This document shows, one piece after another, positions 29,430-39,193 of a stretch of DNA of 64,000 nt. The DNA comes from Nosema muscidifuracis (lineage: Eukaryota; Microsporidia; Nosematidae), in assembly GCA_028335825.1 (NCBI GenBank), contig JAIOKI010000025.1:62001-126000 (forward strand), written 5' to 3'. The notes beneath the pieces were generated by a model, which saw only the letters and a program-made list of their open reading frames with translations, was not told the DNA's origin and searched no databases. A program made the position numbers and the translations under genes. Position 1 is the stretch's first letter. Each line of letters starts with the position of its first letter.

Positions 29430-30755
29430 TTAATCAGTTTCTGATGGATCTCCACTACACAATATTTCATTATATTCATTTTCAAGATCAGCTAAATTAT
29501 CTCTTGCATCACTAAATTCTCCTTCTTCCATACCTTCACTGACATACCAATGTACGAAAGCTCTTTTACCAAACATAGAATCAAATTTAGAATCTATTCT
29601 TCTCCATGCTTCAGCTATAGCTGTAGTATTACTTAAAGCACATACAGCTCTGGAAACTTCTGCCATAGCTTGTCCATCTAACACTGTAGGTTTCCTATCA
29701 TTAATACCTACCTTAAATCCAGTAGGACACCATTCAACGAACTGAATCTTCTTTTTAGATTTAACATTAGCTGTAGCTTCATTAGCATCTTTAGATTTAA
29801 CATCTCCTCTAAATAATAAACAACAAGCCATATACTTTCCCTTCTTTGTATCACATTTAACCATCTGATTGGCTGGTTCGAAACAGGCATTAGTAATTTC
29901 TTGAACACTTAATTTTTGATGAGATGCTTTGACTGCACTTAACATTGGAGAATAAGCCACTAAAGGGAAATGAATTCTAGGATAAGGTACTAAATTTGTT
30001 TGAAATTCAGTCAAATCAACATTTAATGTACCTGTAAATCTTAATGAAGATGTTATAGAAGAAACTACCTGTGCTATTATTCTATTAATATCAGAATAAT
30101 GAGGTCTTTCAATTCCCAAATTTCTACACATATCATAAATTGCTTCATTATCTACTAAGAATGAACAATCACTGTGTTCAAGTGTAGCATGTGTGGTTAG
30201 TACACTATTATAAGGCTCAACTACAGCTGTAGATATTCCAGGAGCAGGGTAGACACTAAACTCAAGCTTACTTTTTTTACCATATTCAGAATTTAATAAA
30301 TCCATAAGAAGAGAAGCAAATCCTGATCCAGTACCACCACCAAAACTGTGGAAAATAAGGAATCCTTGAAGTCCTTCACAATTATCAGCCATTTTTCTTA
30401 TTTGCTCCATAACAGGTTCTATGATTTCTTTACCAACAGTATAATGACCTCTAGCATAATTATTAGCTGCATCTTCCTTACCATGAATTAACTGTTCTGG
30501 ATGAAATAAATTTCGATATTTACTAGTCTTTATAGAATCAATAACACCAGGCTCAAGATCAACCATTAAAGTTCTTGGCACGTAAGTACCAGCGGATGTC
30601 TGTGAAAAAAAAGACTGAGCACCTTCATCTTCCATAGCATTTGGATCTAAACTACCATCAGGATTTAATCCATGCTCTTTACAATATAATTCCCAACAGG
30701 CATTTCCTATTTGTACTCCTGCTTGTCCAATGTGTAATGAAATAATTTCTCTCAT
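29430..30755 (-). CDS. TUB1: Alpha-tubulin
   Basis: A complete 441-residue alpha-tubulin. It starts [20 protein letters not shown], has the GTP-binding phosphate loop [13 protein letters not shown] at about 142-154, and contains [24 protein letters not shown] and the [17 protein letters not shown] end typical of alpha subunits (catalytic Glu in the region before helix H8). Alpha- and beta-tubulin dimers build the mitotic spindle. The tail is short and ends in CSGDPSETD, without the usual acidic EEY terminus, so the tail modifications and partners known in animals may be absent. A CCCTAAAGA box directly precedes the ATG. It is a housekeeping single gene and among the best conserved in the window. 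Confidence 0.99.
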   Translation of the reverse strand: MREIISLHIGQAGVQIGNACWELYCKEHGLNPDGSLDPNAMEDEGAQSFFSQTSAGTYVPRTLMVDLEPGVIDSIKTSKYRNLFHPEQLIHGKEDAANNYARGHYTVGKEIIEPVMEQIRKMADNCEGLQGFLIFHSFGGGTGSGFASLLMDLLNSEYGKKSKLEFSVYPAPGISTAVVEPYNSVLTTHATLEHSDCSFLVDNEAIYDMCRNLGIERPHYSDINRIIAQVVSSITSSLRFTGTLNVDLTEFQTNLVPYPRIHFPLVAYSPMLSAVKASHQKLSVQEITNACFEPANQMVKCDTKKGKYMACCLLFRGDVKSKDANEATANVKSKKKIQFVEWCPTGFKVGINDRKPTVLDGQAMAEVSRAVCALSNTTAIAEAWRRIDSKFDSMFGKRAFVHWYVSEGMEEGEFSDARDNLADLENEYNEILCSGDPSETD

Positions 30756-31031
30756 TCTTTAGGGTAAAAAAAATATATTTTTTTGTAACAAAATAAAATA
30801 GTCCAAACAATAAGATATCTAATAAGTTATGTATATTAATATATTATAGATCCTGTTATTATAATTAGATAAAAAATCTCATGTTTTTAAATTTTAATAT
30901 AAATTGAATATTTAAACGTTAAATGAATTGTCTTTTTTACTTAAATATAAACATTCAATATACGAATTATCACGTCTTTAAATTCATAATGATTTCAATA
31001 CGTTTATATGTAAACATACCTTAATTGTTAA
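30756..31031. other. Upstream region of alpha-tubulin
   Basis: A+T-rich DNA between the tubulin start and the tRNA-Ala gene. Only the CCCTAA box next to the start stands out. Confidence 0.5.
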
Positions 31032-31103
31032 GGGGAATTAGCTCAGCGGTAGAGCGTTTGCTTAGCAAGTAAGAGGTCATGGGTTCGATATCCATATTCT
31101 CCA
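31032..31103 (+). tRNA. tRNA-Ala (AGC)
   Basis: A 72-nt cloverleaf. The acceptor GGGGAAT pairs with ATTCTCC (one G-U), the D arm is GCTC...GAGC, and the anticodon loop TTAGCAA has anticodon AGC. The T arm is TATGG-type (CATGG-TTCGATA-TCCAT has one mismatch at its base). The discriminator is A and a run of six T follows as pol III terminator. Confidence 0.95.
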
Positions 31104-31310
31104 ATTTTTTTATAAAATTTATAATCATGTTTTTTTTGAGATATCATATATTTTTAATAACAATTTTGAGATCAAGTAACTTGGTTACGTGATGACTTAA
31201 TTTATCACTCATTGTTACATAAAGAGTGACCTTTAAAATAAAGTATGTTTTTTTAGCAATAATTCTTCCTACAACAACAATGATTTTCTTATATTTAATA
31301 AAATAGAAAT

Positions 31311-31706
31311 TTAAAATTTTTTAATTATTGAATCGTATCTCTTATATAACATCTTATAAGTAGTCTCTAATACCCCACAAAAATCTACATTCTCATAAGT
31401 CTCTTTATACATTTCTACATCTAATTTTAATCTTTCAATATCTTTCTTAAGTTCTTCTTCTACATATCCCATATCAGCTTTGCTTGGTAAATTAGTTAAT
31501 GTATTAAAATTATTATTAAGACTATTGAGATTTCTCTGTAAAGCAGATGTCTGTAGATTAACTACTTGGGTATATAAATCTGTAAATGTGGGTATAGAAA
31601 GCTTCTCTGATTGTAAATATACTTGATGGCTAAGTCTGTGTATATTAATAAGTTTATGCTTGATATTTTGAGGAAGATCAACGAATCGCGTATCTTTAGT
31701 TATCAT
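31311..31706 (-). CDS. Short coiled-coil protein, possible Nup49/Nup58-type nucleoporin
   Basis: A 131-residue helical protein beginning MITKDTRFVDLPQNIKHKL. The opening phrase, 'TKDT-F-DLP..IK..L..I', is typical of the coiled-coil segment of Nup58/Nup49, a subunit of the central-channel Nsp1-Nup57-Nup49 complex. The rest (LNNNFNTLTNLPSKADMGYVEEELKKDIERLKLDVEMYK) is a long amphipathic helix pair. No FG repeats are present; a microsporidian version reduced to the coiled coil is plausible. The CCCCTAA box next to the ATG supports the start. The call rests on one motif, so another coiled-coil protein remains possible. Confidence 0.6.
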   Translation of the reverse strand: MITKDTRFVDLPQNIKHKLINIHRLSHQVYLQSEKLSIPTFTDLYTQVVNLQTSALQRNLNSLNNNFNTLTNLPSKADMGYVEEELKKDIERLKLDVEMYKETYENVDFCGVLETTYKMLYKRYDSIIKKF

Positions 31707-32459
31707 TTAGGGGATAAAAAAAAGCAAAAAGAATGAGGGTAGACTAAAATTAATTATGCTAATTTTTTATAAATATAAGTTAAACAATAAAACATTATTA
31801 AATAACTTTTCATAGATATTATTTTCATATTGGAGTAAAAAATATTTTAGTTGATTTAAAATAATACAGAAGAGTTTCTTTTATTAATTATAAAAAGTGC
31901 AGTTAAAAATTCAAGTGAAATGAATAAATTTTAATTAGAAACGAAGTGGAAGACATTTTTTTTAATAAAATATGTAGAATTAGAATTTTAACTTTATTAA
32001 ATAAATTTTTTTATATGGATTTTGATTGATAGTATATAAAAATTACTGATAATTTAGAAAGTATTTTTATAACAACTAAGTAAAATAGAAACATAAATAA
32101 TGCAATTTATTTAATTTTCTATATTGATGATGCTTTTGATTACATGAAAAATATATTTTTATAGTTAATGATATATGTTTATTTTTGGAAAAGAATAGTA
32201 CAAGACTAATTAAAAAATAAGTTTGATGTCTAAAGGTATATTTGATAATATAATTATATCTGAAATTTTTATTTTCATGTGATTTCCTATTGGAATTTGA
32301 ATAAAACTTCTCTATCAAATAATTTATTTTTTTCTAATCTTATTTAGAAAAAAATAGTATCTAAATTAAAAAATCAAATTTATAAATATTTTGTTTTTTT
32401 TGATTAAACAGATGAAACTGTAACAAATTATTTATTTATTAAAAATATAATAAACACAC
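31707..32459. other. Gene-free intergenic stretch
   Basis: A+T-rich DNA between two divergent genes. A minus-strand frame near 32.1-32.3 kb has no start box, no motif and biased composition, and is not regarded as a gene. No repeat is seen. Confidence 0.55.
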
Positions 32460-33365
32460 ATGGAACTAAAAATATCTCCACAACCCTACCTGATTACTTT
32501 AATACTATTACTTACACATATGATAATTTTCACTAAGAAATTTACTAAAGAGATACACACATCCACTTACCTACACCAAGCAGGAACTATAAAGAAAAAG
32601 AAGGCTGTTCTTATAATAATGGTATTTTGTACATTAATATCTCTTATAGCTTATAACTCACTAGGTACATTTATTGGATACAAAAAATCATTTTTAATTT
32701 ACAGATCTATTCATTTAGATGACATATCACAGATAATGATTTATATGGAGTGTGTATATGAAACACTTATCAAATCAGTTATGTTTTTTAGTTTGAATAT
32801 AGTTATACCACTTATATATGATAAGGAACCAATAATATATACAAAATTTTTGTTATTATATTCATTCATACGTTTAATATGGTACCCCCTTATTCTTATT
32901 ATATTTCATGACTATTCTTATCTCAAGATGTTTGTATTAGAAATGTTTCAAATTTCTGAGTCAGTTCTTCTTGCCACATTCTTCCTTCAAACAAGTTTAG
33001 CCGAACGACATGTAGAAAAATATAATCTAATAGAAACCTATGAATATGAATATATATTTCTAAGACTGAAAACTAAGTGTAAACTGATAACATTACAATT
33101 ATTATTAGAAATAATGTACAGAATACCAGTAATATATCTTATGGTAGCAGAATCATCAGACAAAAAGTGGTGTATGGATTTGTTGTATCTGTTAAAAACT
33201 TTGTATGTACAACTTACGATATACAATGTATGTAATATAATATTCTGTAAAGAACAAGAAACGTTTGATAATCTAATGAATTTTACTGAGGTACAAAAAG
33301 AATACAAAAAAGAAAAAGAAGAAATAGCACATGAATCAAGCAATTTAGGCTATCTGTTTTTATAA
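32460..33365 (+). CDS. Hypothetical polytopic membrane protein
   Basis: A 301-residue protein with about six or seven hydrophobic segments (about 9-27, 48-70, 98-119, 125-147, 150-175, 207-226, 232-258). It ends in a hydrophilic tail rich in Glu/Lys (KEYKKEKEEIAHESS). Cys residues are spread late in the chain (WCMD, NVCN, IFCKEQ). No transporter or enzyme signature is visible. It contains no C-rich start box; the sequence before the ATG is AATAAACACAC. The stop codon lies only 3 bp before the 3' end of the convergent tRNA-Ile gene. Composition and length argue for a real, probably lineage-restricted gene. Confidence 0.7.
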   Translation: MELKISPQPYLITLILLLTHMIIFTKKFTKEIHTSTYLHQAGTIKKKKAVLIIMVFCTLISLIAYNSLGTFIGYKKSFLIYRSIHLDDISQIMIYMECVYETLIKSVMFFSLNIVIPLIYDKEPIIYTKFLLLYSFIRLIWYPLILIIFHDYSYLKMFVLEMFQISESVLLATFFLQTSLAERHVEKYNLIETYEYEYIFLRLKTKCKLITLQLLLEIMYRIPVIYLMVAESSDKKWCMDLLYLLKTLYVQLTIYNVCNIIFCKEQETFDNLMNFTEVQKEYKKEKEEIAHESSNLGYLFL

Positions 33366-33368
33366 AAA

Positions 33369-33442
33369 TGCTCCGACTGGGATTCGAACCCAGGGCCTTC
33401 GCGTTATTAGCACGACGCTCTAACCGGCTGAGCTACCAGAGC
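33369..33442 (-). tRNA. tRNA-Ile (AAU)
   Basis: A 74-nt cloverleaf on the minus strand. The acceptor GCTCTGG pairs with TCGGAGC (two G-U pairs), the D arm is GCTC-AGCCGGTTA-GAGC, and the anticodon loop CTAATAA gives AAT. The T arm is CTGGG-TTCGAAT-CCCAG and the discriminator is A. The gene's 3' end is 3 bp from the stop codon of the convergent protein gene. Confidence 0.96.
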
Positions 33443-34299
33443 TTGAAAATGCTCTTTTCTTAACAATAAATTTGTTGAATTTATCATTGAAAAATAAACT
33501 TAAATAAATAAAAATATTAACAGATATCAACTGTCAAATGCATGTATATACATACTATTGCACAAAAAATACAAGATTCGACAAACAGTGAATAATTTAA
33601 GAATTCATTTATTCCAAAAAAGTGGTAGTTAACAAATTCGTAGAAATTAGAGTCATTACAACTAAAAACCGATATTAAAGTAAATTATATTTATTAAATA
33701 TTTTGGTAATCGATAACAGATCGAAAAAATAGTGATTTTAAATTCAGGAGTCACATATATTGACAATCTTCAACATGTTTGAGTTAAAAATCTATGAAAA
33801 TATGATATCTTGGAGAGTGATTTGGAACCAATACATGGATGCAAGACTAAAATATTTAACTACGTGCTAATATGAAATCTCATAGTCACAAATACAAAAA
33901 CTTAATTAATTTACAGATCTCATTAATGAGTATATTTAATTATTGACTCTTAGGAGATTTTTATTGAACTACTGATGAAAAGAAACGAAAATCTCTTTAA
34001 GCCTTACTCCCTTTTGACAAAAAAGCTATGAAATAAAAAAACAGAAAGAAAAGATATAATTCTTAATTAAATAATACAACATAAATCTCTTAATTCTATT
34101 TTAGAAAATAAACATGTATTCTTATATGTCATACAGCAAGACAAATTACAATTCAATAGAAAAGACTACTTTGTATGGTTATAATCAATAATATAAGATA
34201 GAGAAGATAAGCAGCAATTAACAAATTCTAAATCTAATAATTGGTGGTGAAGTTAAAAAACAAAAATAATAAAATAACGAAAACATCTTATAGGTGTAT
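33443..34299. other. Gene-free intergenic stretch
   Basis: About 850 bp with slightly higher complexity than other spacers, but no frame, RNA gene or repeat that I recognise. It separates the tRNA-Ile gene from the 3' end of the dihydrouridine synthase gene. Confidence 0.5.
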
Positions 34300-35268
34300 T
34301 TAATTAAATGTATTAAGTTGTTCAATGACTTTATCAATAGTATATTTTTGTCTAACTGCTTCATTAAGAAATATTTTAAACTTCTTTGTGCCCTTCTGAC
34401 CATGGAAAATATGCTGAATAGGTCCAAGAATCCTAAAATTAACTTGAGAATTACCATTAAATTCTTGGAGATATTCGCATAGTATATCATCCACATTTTT
34501 ATCAGTAATACCATAGAGATGTTCATCAATTGATTTAAAAACTAAAATATTTTTAACAGCTTCTCTGCCTATCATCATACCGTCAAGATTCTTGAGTTTT
34601 TCTATATCTCTGACGCCCTTAAGCCCACCATTTAATATAAATTTGATATGCGGAAAGTCTTCTTTAATTCTGTACACAAAATCGTAATTTAAAGGTGGAA
34701 TATTTCTATTTTGTTTTGGTGATAGTCCTTTAAGCCAACACTTACGCGCGTGTACATAGAATTTTGAAACGGGTGTATTTGTGACAAGATAAGTAACGAA
34801 ATCTTTAAAAAAATCATAAGAATCACATTCATCAACTCCAGTACGAATTTTAAGCGAAAGTACCGTTTTACACTTTGTAAAAACACTGTTAACAATATCA
34901 CTGACTAAACATTTATCTTTCATAAGAATTGCACCAAAGCATCCTTTTTGTACTCTTGAACTAGGACATCCAACATTTAAATTGAACTGAGTACATCCAT
35001 GTTTTTGTAAAATACTAATTGCGTTGGAAATTTCCTCGGGATCGGATCCACCTATTTGCACTATAGTGTTAGCATCAATTGTTCCGAGTCGTTCTATTAG
35101 TTTATCAGTCTGAATGTGTAAAATTGTACTCGCAACTATCATTTCAGTGAATAGAATTGTTTTTTCAGATGATATTCTTACAAGTTTTCTAAAATTTGCA
35201 GTAGTTACTTCAAGCATAGGTGCCAGTGAAATTTCTTTGGTAAATTTATTGTCTTCAAAGGTGGACAT
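34300..35268 (-). CDS. tRNA-dihydrouridine synthase, DusA-type
   Basis: Read from the ATG at 35268, the protein has 322 residues. A TTG seven codons upstream is rejected because CCC abuts the ATG. The enzyme uses FMN and NADPH to reduce uridines in the tRNA D loop. The TIM-barrel signatures are present: LAPMLEVTT (FMN binding), LFTEMIVAS, VQIGGSDPEE, NLNVGCPSSRVQKGCFGAIL with the catalytic Cys of GCPS, KIRTGVD, FYVHARKCWLKGLSPKQNR and MMIGREAV. The HARK-WLKGLSPK-NR-IPPL phrase and the GGSDP motif are those of bacterial/plant DusA. They are not those of the Dus1-Dus4 enzymes found in ordinary fungi. The C-terminal helical domain is present and the gene looks intact. Base composition matches its neighbours, so any transfer would be old. 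Confidence 0.93.
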   Translation of the reverse strand: MSTFEDNKFTKEISLAPMLEVTTANFRKLVRISSEKTILFTEMIVASTILHIQTDKLIERLGTIDANTIVQIGGSDPEEISNAISILQKHGCTQFNLNVGCPSSRVQKGCFGAILMKDKCLVSDIVNSVFTKCKTVLSLKIRTGVDECDSYDFFKDFVTYLVTNTPVSKFYVHARKCWLKGLSPKQNRNIPPLNYDFVYRIKEDFPHIKFILNGGLKGVRDIEKLKNLDGMMIGREAVKNILVFKSIDEHLYGITDKNVDDILCEYLQEFNGNSQVNFRILGPIQHIFHGQKGTKKFKIFLNEAVRQKYTIDKVIEQLNTFN

Positions 35269-36356
35269 GGGTATAAAATTATAAATCAAAAATCCATGTT
35301 TCAGTACTATTTCAATTTTAATACCGGCATTCCAATTTAAAAAATCATATTGAATAAAAAATATCGTAAAGTTTAAAAAAATTCATTTTTTTGGATTTAT
35401 CACAAAAGCTTTAAAATTAATTTTTTATTAACTTAAACGTCTAATTAAAGGATGTTAAAACTTACAAATTGACTTTAATGATGTGCTGGTGTGCAACACG
35501 AATTATTAGATTTAAATTTATCTGATTATAAGTCGGGGTTTTCTCTCGGATACTAATATATATTTTTTATTTTAAAGAATAGCTACTGCTTCTCTGTTCT
35601 CAGAATGAGAATGTACTTTTATTAGAGATTATAAAATAAATAAATTTTAAACTTTTTATATATATGGATGTACTAGTAAAAGCTTTTCCATTATGAGAAC
35701 AAGAATGACTTTTAAATAACTGAATAGAATAAAATAACTCTGTGTATAAAACATTTACTGTGCGTCTACTTGAATTATTTGGTAATTTTATTTTAGTTTT
35801 TTTATTAAAATAATATTATGTAAACTTATACGAAACTGAAATTAAATTCTAATTATATTTTATGAAATATTGACTATTTTAAGCAAAATTACTATCTTCA
35901 ATATCTTATGTACTTTTATTATTAAGGGTTGAATAAATGTTAAAATTCAAACTTTTTATATATATAAATGAATAGATCTTTTTTATGTTGATAAACCAAT
36001 AAGAAATATTATCTATGAAACTAGAATTTAAAGATATTTAAGTTAATTTCAAAGAAAATCTGATTTTTGAAGTTGATAATTTAGAAATAGAGATTTATAA
36101 AAATCTTGTAAAAATGCATATCTAATGAAATATATTATGATTTTGCTAGGGTATAGATAGAATTGGCATATAATAGAATGATTATTTAGAAAAATAGTTA
36201 TAATAATAAAAAAACATAGTGGGCCTTTAAAAGAGCGTCTTAAAGAGTAAATTTATATTGTTCATGATGTCTTACAATTCGATAAAGTAAAATTATATGA
36301 AAAATATGAGTCTATAAATAAATAGATTATAAAATGATTTGAATATAAAACAAAAA
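35269..36356. other. Gene-free intergenic stretch
   Basis: No frame with coding character. Near 35600-35660 a phrase GAATGAGAATGTACTTTTAT with TTAGAGATTATAAAATAAAT is similar to DNA at about 781-830. A partial echo lies at 35905-35965. No RNA gene is seen. Confidence 0.5.
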
Positions 36357-36428
36357 TGACCACGCTAGGACTCGAACCTAGAACCTTCGGGTCTGGAATC
36401 CGACGCGCTACCATTGCGCCACGAGGTC
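36357..36428 (-). tRNA. tRNA-Trp (CCA)
   Basis: A 72-nt cloverleaf on the minus strand. The acceptor GACCTCG pairs with CGTGGTC (one G-U pair), the D arm is GCGC...GCGC, and the anticodon loop TTCCAGA gives CCA, with one mismatched pair next to the loop. The T arm is CTAGG-TTCGAGT-CCTAG and the discriminator is A. There is no intron. Confidence 0.92.
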
Positions 36429-36514
36429 TTAGTGAATAAGATAATTAACAATAGAAATAATTAAAATATAACATTTCCCTCCCAAAATATTATAAAAAAA
36501 TATTTTTTGATTAC

Positions 36515-36778
36515 ATGCTTAAAGATAGAAAAACATGGTGGACAAAGAAATATATTAATAAAGTTAAATCAACAGAGATTTTGATTAAAAGAAAGTCTAC
36601 AGAATCTCTTAAGAAGGTTAAATCGATTAAGGAAACCAGAAGATTTATTACTACACCTAAAAGAATTGGTACTCCAAAAAGGATTGTTCAGCTAATGTCT
36701 CCAAACGGATATATTGAAATTAAGTCAAAAAAAGAAAATAAAAAGTATGGAAGTTCAAGGAGAATAGACTTTTTATGA
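36515..36778 (+). CDS. Small very basic hypothetical protein
   Basis: An 87-residue protein, about one third Lys or Arg, starting MLKDRKTWWTKKYINKV. It contains two short internal repeats, TPKRI-GTPKRI and KSTESLKK/KSTEIL. A CCCTCCC box lies about 30 bases before the ATG, farther than in other genes. No family is recognised. Such short basic proteins can be ribosome-associated, chromatin-bound or spore proteins, but no evidence distinguishes these. It is the last host protein gene before the LINE and rDNA block. Confidence 0.6.
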   Translation: MLKDRKTWWTKKYINKVKSTEILIKRKSTESLKKVKSIKETRRFITTPKRIGTPKRIVQLMSPNGYIEIKSKKENKKYGSSRRIDFL

Positions 36779-36859
36779 TATTCTAGAGTAGTAAAGTGTA
36801 ATGAATAAAGTAAAATAAAAAAAATATTTTTAAAAAAAAATCAGTATTGAAAATAAAAT

Positions 36860-36985
36860 AAAAGGGCTAATTAAATGGTTGAGAGAAAGCTGAATCAGCT
36901 GTAGAGACTGCAACATCCAGCAAATTGAAAAAAAATAATAAATAAATACCTTTAATAATTCAAAATACTTAAACATTATTTACTA
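36860..36985. repeat. Further fragment of LINE tail and dispersed element
   Basis: GAGAGAAAGCTGAATCAGCT and CTGCAACATCCAGCAAATT are a diverged relative of the terminal tail repeated at 37010-37130. They are followed by AATAAATACCTTTAATAATT, the same word as at 7163. Confidence 0.45.
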
Positions 36986-37005
36986 TAAAAATTGATAAAA
37001 AAAAA

Positions 37006-37135
37006 TGATTTATTGAGATAAGAGAGAAAAGCCACACAGCAAGTAAAAACTTCTACAATAAAAAAAAAAATAAAATAATTTATTGAGATAAGAAAGAAAA
37101 GCCACACAGCAAGTAAAAACTTCTACATCCAATAT
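37006..37135 (-). repeat. 70-bp tandem duplication of the LINE 3' terminus
   Basis: TATTGAGATAAGAGAGAAAA at 37011 and TATTGAGATAAGAAAGAAAA at 37081, each followed by GCCACACAGCAAGTAAAAAC and TTCTACA. The unit is 70 bp including an A-rich run. Confidence 0.85.
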
Positions 37136-38035
37136 TTGGTGACACACACCAGCATACCATGAAGGCCTTGCTTGTAGGAAGATTGGGAACCCCTTAGGAT
37201 TAGTTAAAATCCAACAGTCATAATGACTGAGACCTGCGTTCAGCAGGATTTTGGGTTATCGCCTGGTTCAATACACCAATTAAGAACACAACTCAGTTCA
37301 GCGGAATGCTACGGCATGATATGCAGCTTTAAGCCAAACCCCTCCCAGGTCAGAATTTAATTCTTTTGTTGCTAATGAATTAGCTACTTTTGTATCAGAT
37401 TTTACTCTGATGAGACATGAAGTCTACTCTTTTGTTGTACAATGATATATCTTTGTACTATCATTTTATCAAGAAATTCTACTCTTACAAGTAGAGCTTT
37501 TCTTCCTGTTGGTGAAGTCTTGATGTCATTTATATTACCAATGATCATCTTAACTCGTTCTATTTTTGTCAGAGTTAAAGAATTTAACTCTGTAATTTTA
37601 CTCTCATAAAGAGATCTTGTCTCAGATAAGGATGGACAATCTAACAGGAAATGTTCAAGATTTTCCTGTTCTCCCTCACATAGAAAGCAATGTTCTCTAT
37701 AATACTGAGGGATTCTACGAGCATTAGCTAACGCAGAAGACCATCTAATTAAATTACACCTTACTTTGGTGTAATTCCTTATCTGTCTTTTATTTACTTG
37801 TGTTAGTATGTACTTGAGTTGAGACTCAAATATATCATACTGTGCTGCTAGTGAGGATGCTATGGTAGTATTATAGGATCTCCTACCTTTCAATACCTCT
37901 ATTATTCTTTGTTTGGCTACTTTGTAGTCAATACTTTCATAGTCGTGTCCGACATATCTTTTACACCACCGTCGAGTTCTTGAACTCCATATAGTCTTTT
38001 TGGCTCTTGGAACTTGTTCTACAAATTCCGAGATA
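37006..38035 (-). mobile_element. 5'-truncated APE-type LINE, copy 1
   Basis: On the minus strand, frames from about 38030 down to 37402 encode the end of a LINE polyprotein. After KTIWSSRTRRWCKRYVG comes a run to the zinc-finger-like motif CFLCEGEQENLEHFLLDCP (CX2CX9HX4C) found after the reverse transcriptase in many LINEs. About 400 bp of 3' untranslated sequence follows. The open frame reaches upstream into the poly(A)-like end of copy 2, so its first 35 residues or so (to a poly-Phe run) are not LINE protein. The terminal about 70 bp are duplicated in tandem. The copy is a truncated, recently intact end: its last 200 codons are open. Confidence 0.85.
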
Positions 38036-38850
38036 AAAAAAAAAAAAAAAAAATAAAAAATATTTATTGGAAAAATAAAATCAGTATAGAAGAAAAACCA
38101 CCCGGCCACCAAAATCTCCACTGAGAAAACAAACATCAATAGTGCGCTTTACACGCCAGCATACCTTTACGGCCTCGCTTATAGGAGAAAATATCGTTCC
38201 CTTAGGACTACTTAAAGTCATAGCCATGAAGGCTATAACCTGTCAAGAGACAGGTAGGAACGTATCGCCTGGCTCAATACACCAATTAAGAACACAACTC
38301 AGTCCAGCGAAAGTAATACAGCATACAGTATCATGCACGACCTCTCCTAGGTCTAAAAATAAAAATCTTTCTGTTAATAAATTAACACATTTTCTTTCAT
38401 TACTGAATTATCTTGTACTTTGATTAAGTTCTTTGAGTCTATTATGAAATATAATAGCTCTAGATATAACCATTCTATCTAAGAATTCTATGATGCAACA
38501 GAGCCCTTTAATTTTATCTGGATTATTTCTTAATCCGTCCTTATTACCAAGAATTAATTTTACTTTATCCTGGTTAGTTGTTCTAGAACACTTCAATATC
38601 GGCAAATTCTCTTCAAAAGAGAACCTGATCTCACTTAAGAGGGGGCACTCAATCAGAAAGTGTTCTATATTTTCTTGAGGTCCATCACATAGAAAGCATT
38701 TGTTCCTATAACTCACAGGAATTCTTCCGGAACAAGCTAATGAGGATGACCACTTAACTAGATTGCATCTTAATCTAGTGTATGTTCTAATCTTTCGATT
38801 ATTTACTTTCTGCATAACATATTTGATTTTTGTTTGAGCAATTTACTTAA
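38036..38850 (-). mobile_element. 5'-truncated APE-type LINE, copy 2, next to the rDNA 3' end
   Basis: The minus-strand frame 38815-38408 reads KVNNRKIRTYTRLRCNLVKW, then CFLCDGPQENIEHFLIECP. It is about half identical to copy 1 (KVRCNLIRW, CFLCEGEQENLEHFLLDCP). The 3' untranslated part (about 38100-38400) matches copies 1 and 3 over phrases such as CACCAATTAAGAACACAACT and CCTTAGGACTACTTA. A homopolymer A run (on the plus strand) at 38036-38052 joins it to copy 1. The 5' break lies about 40 bp from the LSU rRNA 3' end. Confidence 0.85.
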
Positions 38851-38894
38851 ATTATATTCCTAATCACATTTCTTATCTACAATCCCAACTATGA

Positions 38895-39151
38895 AAATTA
38901 CATACACACCTACACTGTAATACAAAAAGCAGTAACCTCAAAATGTCGGCATACACCTTCATTCTTACAGTTCTGCTTAATAGAGTAGTATTCTCCCAAA
39001 TGTATCTTTGAGCTACGCTTCAGGCTTAAGAGGCTTTCAGCCTTAATCGAAACGACGTAGCTAAGCAACATAACTTAATAGTTAATCGCACTACCAGTGG
39101 TCATCACTTAGAGTTCCTCTCGTACTATCAAAGTTCACTCAAAAATACTTA

Positions 39152-39193
<42 letters not shown>

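Noticed and set aside
38034-38139. N-terminal part (poly-Phe) of the open frame 37402-38139
   Set aside because: It is a translation of the A-rich tail and 3' untranslated end of the neighbouring LINE copy and not LINE protein.
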